A stretch of DNA of 64,000 nt from Streptomyces yatensis. GTDB lineage: Bacteria > Actinomycetota > Actinomycetes > Streptomycetales > Streptomycetaceae. Shown piece after piece: positions 8,632 through 16,332 of this stretch; the first letter of the stretch is position 1; each line of letters opens with the position of its first letter. The DNA lies in assembly GCF_018069625.1 (NCBI RefSeq), contig NZ_CP072941.1, positions 8,680,001 through 8,744,000 of the forward strand, read 5' to 3'. The notes under the pieces were generated by a model. It was given only the letters and a program-made list of their open reading frames with translations, ran no database searches and had not been told where the DNA came from. A program made the position numbers and the translations under genes.

Positions 8632-8658
8632 GGTCTATTGGTGAATGAGACTTACATC
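8631..8658. promoter_or_regulatory. Second operator-like site, at the CGNR gene start
   Basis: Contains GTCTAT-N6-ATGAGAC, an imperfect version of the palindrome at 7603-7619, and ends in the same TTACATC. The AT-rich stretch to its right (8660-8740) contains a further ATGCT...AGCAT inverted repeat. It probably holds promoters for both the CGNR gene and the rightward transporter gene. Confidence 0.5.
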
Positions 8659-8748
8659 CCGGTGGTCATGCATGCTATAAGTAAGCATCTAAATTAAAAC
8701 ATCCATTACAAAATCATTTTCCGAGATCACACCTCGAGGACGTAACTC

Positions 8749-9208
8749 ATGATCGCCAAGAACGGCTCGGACCTCCGGCCGGAGCGGGGCCAGGGCCCGC
8801 CGGCCCTGTCCGTCCCCGCCGCCTCGGCCGGACCCGCGCCGTCCGCGGCTCCCGACTCCCATGGCTCGCGGCGCGCGCATCAGCCTGCTGGCGATCTCGC
8901 TGGGCTCCGCGGGGCTGGGCGGAGCCTGGCAGGCGGCGACCAACGTCGCCTCGGCATGGATCCAGATCAGCGATGTGCTCTTCGTGGTCAGCGGACTGGT
9001 CTGGGTCGTGCTCCTGGCCGCATACGTGCGGCACGGCGGAGCCCGGTGGCGCAACCTGCGCGAGGATCTGCGCCACCCGGGCCGGGAGATCATCGTCTGG
9101 GCGCTGCTGGCGGTGGCGAGCGGTGGCTTCCTCCTCCTGGGTGTCGCGACGCTCGTCCGCGGTGGCCGGCACTGGCGCCTGCGGCCCGGGAGCCCGAACC
9201 TCGGGTGA
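8749..9208 (+). pseudogene. TDT (TehA/SLAC1) family transporter, frameshifted and truncated
   Basis: ATG 8749 has a good ribosome site (GAGGA) and starts an N-terminal leader, but homology to the TDT family continues in a different frame from about 8861 (SLLAISLGSAGLGGAWQAA, then two membrane segments). The frame ends at 9208 after roughly three of the usual ten transmembrane segments, with an unrelated basic tail. TDT proteins export C4-dicarboxylates, tellurite or anions. The +1 shift near 8860 and the missing C-terminal two thirds make this a likely pseudogene, though a sequencing error could explain the shift alone. A hairpin at 9225-9260 follows. Confidence 0.6.
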
Positions 9209-9224
9209 GTCGGAGACGTGCCGC

Positions 9225-9260
9225 AGATGCGAGGGAAATGGCTCTCTTCACCTCGCATCT
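9225..9260 (+). terminator. Hairpin after the transporter remnant
   Basis: Ten-bp perfect arms AGATGCGAGG (9225-9234) and CCTCGCATCT (9251-9260) with a 16-nt loop. A terminator or an operator of the next gene are both possible. Confidence 0.45.
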
Positions 9261-9344
9261 TCTTGATCTCCAATCGTCCAGCATGGCAGATGCGTTTGCG
9301 CGGGACTGGGGGTCGGGTAACGGTCCTCCAGGAGGTGGTAGCCC

Positions 9345-9827
9345 GTGAGTGACTCCCTCGCCGCTGCCAGTACGGCCGCCGGTCCGGTGGCGGAGCTCGC
9401 CCTCACGGGTGATCTGAACCGCCCGGGCCGGCTGACGGTGTCCGAGCTGCTCTCCTGGCCCCAGCACCGGGCACAGGTCAGCTTCGACTGCGCCACCAGT
9501 GGCATCCAGCAGCACCGCTTCACCGGGCCGTTCCTGCACGACGTCCTGGTCTCCGCCGGTCCCGCCTTCGACCCCGCCCGGCGCAAGGACCGCCTGCGCT
9601 TCCTGATCGCCGTACGCGGCGCGGACGGCCATCGCACGCTGCTGTCCTGGGCCGAGATCGACCCGGACTTCGGCCGTGCCCCCGTCCTGCTCGCGGTCAC
9701 CATCGACGGCACCCCGCTCGACCGCGCGGGCCCGCAGCTCGTCCTGCCCCAGGACCGCTGCGGCGCCCGGTACATCAGCGGCATCGAGGCGATCCGCGTG
9801 GACGGCGGATACACCGTCTGGACCTGA
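9345..9827 (+). CDS. Molybdopterin-dependent oxidoreductase-like domain protein
   Basis: A 160-residue protein that matches the small form of the sulfite-oxidase Moco-binding fold. C49 in FDCATSG is the likely molybdenum-ligating cysteine, followed by the FTGPFLHDVL strand-helix and a C-terminal IRVDGGYTVW strand. It has no signal peptide and no haem or dimerisation domain, so the redox partner and substrate are unknown. GTG 9345 is supported by CCAGGAGGTGG upstream. It stands alone and is convergent with the rRNA methyltransferase gene (46 bp apart). Confidence 0.75.
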   Translation: MSDSLAAASTAAGPVAELALTGDLNRPGRLTVSELLSWPQHRAQVSFDCATSGIQQHRFTGPFLHDVLVSAGPAFDPARRKDRLRFLIAVRGADGHRTLLSWAEIDPDFGRAPVLLAVTIDGTPLDRAGPQLVLPQDRCGARYISGIEAIRVDGGYTVWT

Positions 9828-9873
9828 CGGCGCTGCTCGGAGCCCGGCGGGCCGGGGCGTCCTCGCGGCGGTG

Positions 9874-10725
9874 TCAGACCAGCGGACGGTATGCGGTGAG
9901 GGTGACGGACAGCGTCACGTCACAGGGCTCTGGCAGCAGCGCGACGCGCTCCTTCAGCCGCTCGCCCTGCTGGTGCCAGGCGTTGGGCCCCATCCCCACC
10001 AGCTGCGGCACGGCCTGGTGGTCCAGCGTCATGGTGCTCCGCGAACGCTCCCGGGCCACCTCGGTGAAATGCGCCGAGAACCGGTCCGCCAGCCGCTCGT
10101 CCTTCTGCTCGTCCACCCGCAGCAGCCCCAGGGCCTCCACCAGCTCCCGCAGATGGTCCGGCCGGGGCGTCACCACCAGCAGCACACCCCCAGGGCGCAG
10201 CATCCGCCGCAGCTCGGCCGGATTGCGCGGGGCGAAGACGTTGAGGACCACCGACGCGGCACCGTCGGCGAACGGCAGCTCGTCCCAGGCGTCGGCCACC
10301 ACCGCGCTGATCCGGGGATGCGCCCGGGCGGCCCGGCGGGCGGCGAACTTGGAGATGTCGAGCAGGATGCCCTCGGAGCCCGGGAACTCCGACATCACCC
10401 GGGCGAGGTGGTAGCCCGTGCCACCGCCGATGTCCACGACGCAGCCGGGGTCCCCGCCCGTCGGCGCCGGTGCCGTCTCGCGCGCCAGCGCGGCCAGTGC
10501 CCCGGCGATCGGCGCGAAGTGACCGGCGGCCAGGAAGTCCGCGCGGGCGGCCACCATCTCGGCGGTGTCCGCGCTGAACTTGGCGGCCCCGCGCAGCAGA
10601 TTCACATACCCCTGCTTCGCCACGTCGAAGCTGTGCCCCTGGGAACACCGCAGGGTGCCCTCGGCCATCGTCAAACCGCCGGAACAGTAGGGGCAGCGAA
10701 GGTATCGAACCGCCTCTTTCCGCAT
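9874..10725 (-). CDS. rlmA: 23S rRNA (guanine-N1)-methyltransferase, RlmA/TlrB family
   Basis: A 283-residue protein. An N-terminal zinc ribbon (YLRCPYCSGGL, then C and H in CSQGHSFD) precedes a Rossmann SAM-binding domain with motif I VVDIGGGTGYH and motif IV NVFAPRNPAEL. The overall length and the GYVNLL segment fit RlmA. In Gram-positive bacteria the RlmA-II branch methylates G748 in the peptide exit tunnel, and the Streptomyces member TlrB contributes to tylosin resistance. Which guanine is modified here cannot be read from sequence. ATG 10725 is preferred over an upstream in-frame ATG because GGGGGA lies 6-11 nt before it. Confidence 0.85.
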   Translation of the reverse strand: MRKEAVRYLRCPYCSGGLTMAEGTLRCSQGHSFDVAKQGYVNLLRGAAKFSADTAEMVAARADFLAAGHFAPIAGALAALARETAPAPTGGDPGCVVDIGGGTGYHLARVMSEFPGSEGILLDISKFAARRAARAHPRISAVVADAWDELPFADGAASVVLNVFAPRNPAELRRMLRPGGVLLVVTPRPDHLRELVEALGLLRVDEQKDERLADRFSAHFTEVARERSRSTMTLDHQAVPQLVGMGPNAWHQQGERLKERVALLPEPCDVTLSVTLTAYRPLV

Positions 10726-10798
10726 GGTGTCCCCCGTTCCGCTGTTGTCCTGACAGGAGCTCAGCCTAGGCACATCCCGGCGGGGCGGTGCGGCCGGG

Positions 10799-11005
10799 TC
10801 AGTCGGCCGGTGACGCCGAGAGGTGCTGGTCGGCGGCCCAGGAGGCGAGGATACGCAGTCCGTCGTGGGTGGGCGTGCCGACCTCGGCGGTCCGGATGAC
10901 CAGCTGCTGGTCGGGATCGGTGCCGGCGGTCAGCGTGTCCCAGTCCGGGGCGAGCTCCCCGGCGAGCGGACCCGCCACCCGGCGCGGTCCCGCGCTGTAG
11001 GACAT
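10799..11005 (-). pseudogene. MmyB-type XRE regulator, C-terminal remnant
   Basis: About 68 residues remain, corresponding to the end of the MmyB-like ligand-binding domain: GELAPDWDTL, TDPDQQLVIRTAEVGTP and HDGLRILASWAA. The N-terminal XRE helix-turn-helix and most of the sensor are missing. The upstream part of the open frame is only antisense of the neighbouring cupin. The fragment meets an N-truncated cupin head to head at about 11004, which marks a deletion or inversion junction. Confidence 0.6.
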
Positions 11006-11321
11006 GGTGCGCTTTTCCCCGGGCGCCCACACCGCCCGGCACCGCCACGCCGTCGGCCAGACCCTGCACGTGGTGGGGGGCATCGCCCTGATCGGTACCC
11101 GCGACGGCACGGTCTTCGAGGCCCACCCCGGCGAGACCGTGACCTGTCCGCCCGGCGAGGAGTACTGGCACGGCGCCACACCCGACCGGTTTATGCAGCA
11201 CCTGGCGATGTGGGAGGGCGCGGGCGACGACCGCCCCGAGACCACCTGGCCGGAGAAGGTCACGGAGGAGAGTTACGGCGGCGTCCGCACTCGCACCCGC
11301 ACTCGCACCCGCGGCCGCTGA
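11004..11321 (+). pseudogene. Cupin-domain protein, probably N-terminally truncated
   Basis: A 105-residue frame with a well-formed cupin: motif 1 FSPGAHTARHRHAVGQTL with metal-binding histidines, and motif 2 CPPGEEYWHGATPDRFMQH. It resembles the small cupins linked to carboxymuconolactone decarboxylases. Family members normally carry ~30 more N-terminal residues. Here an in-frame TAG lies just before ATG 11004 and there is no ribosome site, because the sequence upstream belongs to the opposing MmyB remnant. The barrel might still fold, so a short functional gene is possible. The C-terminus ends in an (RT)n tail from a 6-bp repeat. Confidence 0.55.
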
Positions 11322-11502
11322 CCACCGCCGGCCACTCGATCCTTGATCGCCGAATGCGGGAATGAGGCATAAACGACGAAGAGCGCTTCCGCCTGAATTC
11401 GGCTAACCGTCCATTAAATTGCGGAACCATGAACGCGTGATTACGATCCGCCGCAGCGAGCACCCCCACTCAAGCCGCTCACTGCCGGAAAGGCAGGCCC
11501 TC

Positions 11503-12747
11503 ATGGGTATGTCACGCCGCCATCTCATCGGTTCCGCGCTCGGCGCCACGGCGCTCGGTGCCCTGGGCGCCGCCAAGCTGACGACGGCCACCGCCACCGC
11601 GGCCAGTCCGCCCGGTGACGTCGTCGGCAAGGTCACCGTCGGCTATCAGGGCTGGTTCGCCTGTGCGGGGGACGGCGCCCCGATCAACGGCTGGTGGCAC
11701 TGGGCCGCCGATATGTCCCGGCCGCCGTCGCCGGACAACACGGGCATTCACAGCTGGCCCGATATGCGTGAGTACACCAAGGGCTACCGGACCGACTACA
11801 GCAACCTGAACAACGGCCAGCCCGCCACCTTGTTCTCCTCCTACGACCAGCAGACCGTGGACACCCACTTCCGCTGGATGCAGCAGTACAACATCGACAC
11901 CGCAGCCCTCCAGCGCTTCAACCCCTTCAGCCCCGAGGGGCCGACGCGCGACGCCATGGCCACCAAGGTCCGCTCGGCGGCGGAGAAGTACGGCCGGAAG
12001 TTCTACATCATGTACGACGCCACCGGCTGGCTCGACATGAAGAGCCAGCTGAAGCAGGACTGGACCGACAAGATGAGGGCCCACACGTCGTCCTCCGCCT
12101 ACGCCAGACAGAACGGCAAACCGGTGGTGGGCATCTGGGGCTTCGGCTTCAACGAGGCCAACAAGCCCTGGTCGGCCGCGGACTGCCTGGACGTCGTGAA
12201 CTGGTTCAAGGCCCAGGGCTGTTATGTGATGGGCGGGGTCCCCACCCACTGGCGGTCCGGCAACGAGGACTCGCGCCCCGGCTACCTCGGCGTCTACCAC
12301 GCCTTCCATATGCTCTCGCCGTGGATGGTGGGGCGCATCGGCACCATCGCCGACACCGACCGCTTCTTCTCCGGCGTCAACACCCCGGACCAGGCCGACT
12401 GCAACGCCAACGGGATCGACTACCAGCCCTGTGTGCTCCCCGGGGACACCCAGTCGCGGCAGCGCGCACACGGCGACTTCATGTGGCGGCAGTTCTACAA
12501 CATGGTGCGGGTGGGCGCGCAGGGCATCTACATCTCCATGTTCGACGAGTACAACGAGGGCAACCAGATAGCCAAGACGGCGGAGAACGCGTCGATGGTC
12601 CCGGCCGGTTCGGGGATCTGGGCGCTCGACGAGGACGGCACCGCCTGTTCCTCGGACTACTACCTCCGCCTCACCGGAGACGGGGGCCGGATGCTCAAGA
12701 AGCAGCTCGCGCTGACCCCCGACCGGCCCACGAAACCGGTCCTCTAG
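11503..12747 (+). CDS. Secreted GH99/GH71-like glycoside hydrolase
   Basis: A 414-residue protein. It has a twin-arginine signal (SRRHLIGSALGATALGALGAA) and then a single catalytic domain of the GH99/GH71 type. The motif FDEYNEGNQI places E349 and E352 three residues apart, as in the EWHE pair of GH99 endo-alpha-mannosidases, and an N-terminal GYQGWFACAG strand replaces the usual YYPWYG. It probably cleaves an alpha-linked glycan outside the cell; the exact linkage is uncertain. ATG 11503 is chosen because the Tat signal begins there. It is convergent with a second GH99 gene across three 12-bp palindromes. Confidence 0.75.
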   Translation: MGMSRRHLIGSALGATALGALGAAKLTTATATAASPPGDVVGKVTVGYQGWFACAGDGAPINGWWHWAADMSRPPSPDNTGIHSWPDMREYTKGYRTDYSNLNNGQPATLFSSYDQQTVDTHFRWMQQYNIDTAALQRFNPFSPEGPTRDAMATKVRSAAEKYGRKFYIMYDATGWLDMKSQLKQDWTDKMRAHTSSSAYARQNGKPVVGIWGFGFNEANKPWSAADCLDVVNWFKAQGCYVMGGVPTHWRSGNEDSRPGYLGVYHAFHMLSPWMVGRIGTIADTDRFFSGVNTPDQADCNANGIDYQPCVLPGDTQSRQRAHGDFMWRQFYNMVRVGAQGIYISMFDEYNEGNQIAKTAENASMVPAGSGIWALDEDGTACSSDYYLRLTGDGGRMLKKQLALTPDRPTKPVL

Positions 12748-12756
12748 CGCGGTTCG

Positions 12757-12792
12757 CCGGGGCCCCGGCCGGGGCCCCGGCCGGGGCCCCGG
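12757..12792. repeat. Triple 12-bp palindrome between convergent genes
   Basis: Three tandem copies of CCGGGGCCCCGG, each a perfect palindrome. The array lies in the 56-bp gap between the convergent glycosidase genes and can form several alternative hairpins, so it probably acts as a bidirectional terminator. Confidence 0.8.
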
Positions 12793-12803
12793 CACACCAC
12801 GCC

Positions 12804-13925
12804 TCAGCGGCGGCGGGCCGCCTCGAACCGGGCCACCCAGTACGCGGTGCGGTCGAGATACGCCGTCTCGGCCGCGGCGCCCGTCCTCCCGTAGGCCCCG
12901 CTGTAGGTCCGGTAGCTCTGCGCGGTGGGCGGGGCGGAGGCCGCGGGCTCGATCTGGCTGCCCTCGTGCCACTCGTTGAACGAGGTGATCGAGACCCAGG
13001 TGGGCGGGCCCCCGTTGGCGGGGGAGAGGGCGTTGTTCCACTCCAGGTCATAGGTGGCGCCGTCCTCGCGCTCCAGCGTGGGCGTGGTGTTCCCGGGCAC
13101 GGCGCGGTCGTCGATATAGCCGGGGCCGATGGACGGCGCCCAGACCATGCCGTGGTCGCGGCAGTACGCGGCCGGGCCGGCCCACTGCGGGTTGTTGCCC
13201 GCGGCGATGGCGTCATAGGTGTACATGCCGCCGAAGTGCGCGACCTTCGACACATCGGTGGTCTGGGCCAGCACGATGGCGCGGTCGGCCACCTGGTCCA
13301 GCGGGGCCCAGTCCACGATCCGCAGGGACTCGAAGACGTAGTACGCGCCGCGGTCGCCGTGTGCCGCGTCCCGGTAGAAGGCCGGGTGGCCGCCGTACCG
13401 CTGGATGAGATAGCCGATGTCGTCCACCACGGACCGCGCGGTGCGGCCGGCGTAGGGCTCGATATGCCAGGCCACCTTCAGCCCGCGCGCGGCCGCCGCG
13501 TCCAGGAGCAGCGGCACCCGCTGGTCCTCGTAACCGCCCTGCCCCCACCAGCTGGTGACGAGCACCCCGGTTCCGGCCTGGGCCAGCCACCCCATATGGC
13601 GGTCGACCACGGCGCGGTCGCCGGAGTCGTAGGCCCCGGCCGCCGGGTAGAAGTCGGAGCCGATCCGGTCGGGCGGGGTGAGGCCGCCCTGCGGCCAGTG
13701 GCGCCAGGAGCCGTTGACCGCGGGGCTGCCGTACCAGGGGTAGTAGAAGATGTGCACGTATCGCGAGGGGGCGAGACGGGGCGCGGCGGCGGGTGTCCTG
13801 GGGGCGTCGGCGGATGCGGCGGCTGCCGCCCGGCCTTCCGCCGCGGCGAGCGCGCCGGCGCCCAGGGCGCCCGCGGCCGCGGCCGTCAGAAAGGTCCGGC
13901 GACGGGTGCCGGGGCTCTGTGCCAT
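12804..13925 (-). CDS. Secreted GH99 endo-alpha-mannosidase/mannanase-type glycosidase
   Basis: A 373-residue protein. It begins with a Tat-like signal (GTRRRTFLTAAAAGALGAG) and an Ala-rich linker. The GH99 catalytic barrel starts at IFYYPWYGSP (~59-68). The sequence FNEWHEGSQIEP holds E318 and E321, matching the E333/E336 pair of characterised bacterial GH99 enzymes. Such enzymes cut internal alpha-1,2-linked mannosides next to a glucosyl- or mannosyl-alpha-1,3-mannose. The start lies 1 bp after the SDR stop, so it belongs to the same leftward operon. An exo-mannosidase (GH38) is encoded 7 kb away. Confidence 0.85.
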   Translation of the reverse strand: MAQSPGTRRRTFLTAAAAGALGAGALAAAEGRAAAAASADAPRTPAAAPRLAPSRYVHIFYYPWYGSPAVNGSWRHWPQGGLTPPDRIGSDFYPAAGAYDSGDRAVVDRHMGWLAQAGTGVLVTSWWGQGGYEDQRVPLLLDAAAARGLKVAWHIEPYAGRTARSVVDDIGYLIQRYGGHPAFYRDAAHGDRGAYYVFESLRIVDWAPLDQVADRAIVLAQTTDVSKVAHFGGMYTYDAIAAGNNPQWAGPAAYCRDHGMVWAPSIGPGYIDDRAVPGNTTPTLEREDGATYDLEWNNALSPANGGPPTWVSITSFNEWHEGSQIEPAASAPPTAQSYRTYSGAYGRTGAAAETAYLDRTAYWVARFEAARRR

Positions 13926-13926
13926 C

Positions 13927-14817
13927 TCATGGTCCTTCCGTGGGGGAGGAGCGGTGGGGGCCCTCGGCGACGGCGTCGGCGGTACGCCGGCCGTGGGTGG
14001 GGGCGAAGCCCAGCAGCCGGGTGCAGCGCGAGGCGTCGTACAGCCCCGCGAAGCGGGACAGCGGCGCCACGATCCTGGCGGTGGGGTGGTAGCGGGCCAG
14101 CAGTTCGGCCGTGGGGAGGTCCGAGGAGGTGTCGGCGGCCGTCACGTACAGCACATGGCTGCCGTGCACCTCTGCGCCGAGCGCGGCGCGCACCGCCGCG
14201 GCGGCGTCGCGGGTGTCCAGCCACCCCCACAGGTCGCTCGCGTGGTGTCCGGGATCCGCGCGCACGGCGGCCAGCTGGCGGGTCAGCCGTGGGCCGGTGC
14301 CGGTGAAGGGGAAGCGCAGACACACGGTGTCGGTGCCCCAGCGCCGGTGGGTGCCCTCGGCCACCTGCTCGAGGACCAGCTTGGAGAGTCCGTACGGGTC
14401 CTCGGCGAGCGTGGAGTGCGACTCGTCGACCGGTACGTAGCCGGGGGAGCGCGGGTGGGTCGACCACGCCAGCCCGAGCACGCCGATGCTGGAGGCGGCC
14501 ACCACACGGCGCACCCCGGCGCGCCCGGCCTCGTCCAGCGTCAGATAGGCGGTGTGGCAGTTGGCGGTGAACTGGCCCGCCGGATCCCGGGTGTCGGGGT
14601 GCGGGATCGCCGCGAGGTGGACGAGCGCCGTCACCCCGCGCAGCGCCTCCCGCACCAGCTCGCGGTCGCGCAGGTCCCCGGCGAGGCTGCGCTCCAGGCG
14701 CCGGTCGTGGACGGGTTTCCGGTCGGCCGCGGTCACGTGGTAGCCGTGGTGCAGCAGATCCTCGACCACATGGCGCCCGATGTGGCCCGCGGCGCCGGTC
14801 ACCAGGACGTGGGTCAT
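13927..14817 (-). CDS. NAD-dependent epimerase/dehydratase (extended SDR)
   Basis: A 296-residue protein with the nucleotide-binding GAAGHIG (residues 8-14), a serine at SSIGVLG and the catalytic YxxxK in DPYGLSKLVLEQ. The overall pattern is close to uronate dehydrogenase-like and NDP-sugar epimerase-like SDRs; no UDP-binding signature is clear. A role in oxidising sugars released by the neighbouring glycosidase is inferred. Its ATG overlaps the stop of the importer remnant (ATGA), so the old translational coupling is intact even though the upstream gene is broken. Confidence 0.8.
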   Translation of the reverse strand: MTHVLVTGAAGHIGRHVVEDLLHHGYHVTAADRKPVHDRRLERSLAGDLRDRELVREALRGVTALVHLAAIPHPDTRDPAGQFTANCHTAYLTLDEAGRAGVRRVVAASSIGVLGLAWSTHPRSPGYVPVDESHSTLAEDPYGLSKLVLEQVAEGTHRRWGTDTVCLRFPFTGTGPRLTRQLAAVRADPGHHASDLWGWLDTRDAAAAVRAALGAEVHGSHVLYVTAADTSSDLPTAELLARYHPTARIVAPLSRFAGLYDASRCTRLLGFAPTHGRRTADAVAEGPHRSSPTEGP

Positions 14818-15009
14818 CCCTTCACCGCCCCGACAAGCCCGTTACCGAAGTACCGCTGGAGCGCGAGGAAGGGTGTGTACGCGGACTCGTCGTTGAGCGA
14901 CACCTTGGTGAGCGGATACGCGTTCCAGGCCGGGATCGCCGTCAGCAGCGCCACGGTGATCAGCGCCGGCCGGGCGAGCGGAAGGTGGACACGGGCGAAG
15001 ACATGCGGC
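14814..15009 (-). pseudogene. ABC sugar-importer permease, C-terminal remnant
   Basis: The frame retains VHLPLARPALITVALL, the segment after the EAA loop of a carbohydrate ABC permease, and ends with the family's typical GAVKG terminus. The part between NAYPLTKVSLND and LQRYFGNG is ~35-40 residues too short, which implies a second internal deletion. All upstream transmembrane segments are missing. The stop overlaps the SDR start. Confidence 0.75.
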
Positions 15010-15015
15010 TCCCCG

Positions 15016-15265
15016 GCCCCTCGATCCGGACCCGGATGCCGGTCTTCTCCCCGAACTCCGCGGCGGCCGCCCGTAACCCCGCCACATGCTGCTGCTTGAA
15101 CGTCCACATCGTCACGTCCGCGGAGCCCGCCCCCGAGGCGCTGCCGCCGCCGCTCAAGGACGGGGCCGACAGCGCAGCGGCGAGGGCCGGCGCCGCGAGG
15201 CGGGCGCGCGGTGACGGCGGGGAGGAACGCCCTGAGAGGGGGGAAAGCGGATTTCTGGCATGCAT
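15016..15265 (-). pseudogene. ABC sugar-binding protein, N-terminal remnant
   Basis: ATG 15265 with an AGG-rich ribosome site begins a signal sequence and then ADVTMWTFKQQHVAGLRAA and FGEKTGIRVRIE, the first strand-helix-strand of an extracellular sugar-binding protein. Homology ends at about residue 83. The next bases belong to the end of a permease in another frame. The rest of the binding protein, the first permease and most of the second permease are gone. Confidence 0.75.
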
Positions 15266-15301
15266 ACGAGCCCCTGCCTCATGCCGATGCGTTCAGAAGA
15301 C

Positions 15302-15313
15302 CGAATGACGTTG
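15302..15313. promoter_or_regulatory. Possible IclR half-site in the divergent promoter
   Basis: CGAATGACGTTG lies between the importer remnant and the IclR gene. It resembles the left half of the perfect operator at 16293-16313 with two single-base gaps. Weak on its own; location is the main support. Confidence 0.35.
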
Positions 15314-15417
15314 GAGTAACGGAACATAGGCTCGCCGTGATATAGCGTCAAGACAAGCTGCGTAAGGTGTCGGCAACCGGGGCCAGCGGGGCGCCGGGCC
15401 GGGGAGCGGAGGCTGGC

Positions 15418-16212
15418 GTGGAATCGGTGTCGGGAGCAGCGCGGATCCGGCGTCACGAGGACGTCAAGTCCGCAGCGCGCGTCCTGGAAGTGCTCGAACT
15501 CCTGGGTGCCGAGGGCGCCCGGCTCTCGCTCGCCGACATGGCGAGCACCCTGGCCGTGCCCAAGAGCAGCCTGCACGCCGTGTTGCGCACCATGGAGTCC
15601 CGCCGCTGGGTGGAGACCGACCCGTCGGGAACGCTGTACAGCCTCGGTCTCAAGGCGCTGCTGACCGGCACCGCCTATCTGGAGAGCGACGACCTCGCCG
15701 GGATCGCCGGGCCCGTGCTCGACCTGCTGGCCGAGGAGACCGGCGAGGCCGTCCACCTGGGCAGGCTGGACGATACGGACGTCGTCTACCTGGCCAAACG
15801 CGAATCCCGCCATGCCCTGCGGATGTACTCCGCGGTCGGCCGCCGGCTGCCCGCGCATGCCACCGCGCTCGGCAAGGCGATCCTGTCCCAGTACGACGCG
15901 GCCGAGATCCAGCGTCGGCTCAACTGGCCGCTGACGGCGCTGACTCCGAGCACCGTCACCGATCCGGACGAGCTGCTCGCCCAGCTCGCCGACGCCCGAA
16001 AGCGCGGCTGGGCGCAGGACGAGGGCGAGAGCTCGGTGGACATCCGCTGTGTGGCGGTCCCGCTCGGTACCGGCCACGGCGGCGGCGACGCGATCAGCTG
16101 CTCGGCGCCGCGCAGCCGGATGGACGACGCCCGGCTGAGCGAGATCGCCGCCCATGTCACCGAGGCGGCCCACTCGTTGCGGACCCTGCTGAAGCGGCTC
16201 GGCGAGCACTGA
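15418..16212 (+). CDS. IclR-family transcriptional regulator
   Basis: A 264-residue protein. It has an N-terminal winged helix (KSAARVLEVLELLG, then MASTLAVPKSSLHAVLRTM) and a C-terminal IclR effector domain with PAHATALGKAIL. The effector-domain end is slightly atypical, with GTGHGGGDAISCS where a short beta turn is usual. GTG 15418 is preferred because GGAGG precedes it; an upstream GTG at 15367 is possible. It is divergent from the importer/SDR/GH99 operon and 120 bp upstream of a ManD-type dehydratase whose promoter carries a perfect palindrome. It therefore probably controls both in response to a sugar acid. Confidence 0.85.
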   Translation: MESVSGAARIRRHEDVKSAARVLEVLELLGAEGARLSLADMASTLAVPKSSLHAVLRTMESRRWVETDPSGTLYSLGLKALLTGTAYLESDDLAGIAGPVLDLLAEETGEAVHLGRLDDTDVVYLAKRESRHALRMYSAVGRRLPAHATALGKAILSQYDAAEIQRRLNWPLTALTPSTVTDPDELLAQLADARKRGWAQDEGESSVDIRCVAVPLGTGHGGGDAISCSAPRSRMDDARLSEIAAHVTEAAHSLRTLLKRLGEH

Positions 16213-16262
16213 TCCCCGCACACCGCCGCGCACCCCGGTCCGACCGTATCCCGGTACGGTCA

Positions 16263-16313
16263 TTGACACCGCTCCTGAACCCTCTTTACGTTCGAATGGA
16301 CGATTGCCATTCG
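16263..16313 (+). promoter_or_regulatory. Promoter and IclR operator of the dehydratase gene
   Basis: A TTGACA hexamer at 16263-16268 precedes TTTACG-like bases ~16 nt later. Just downstream is the perfect inverted repeat CGAATGG-N7-CCATTCG (16293-16299 and 16307-16313). The palindrome lies where a repressor would block transcription of the gene starting at 16333. Confidence 0.7.
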
Positions 16314-16332
16314 GCTACCGGAATGGGAGCGC

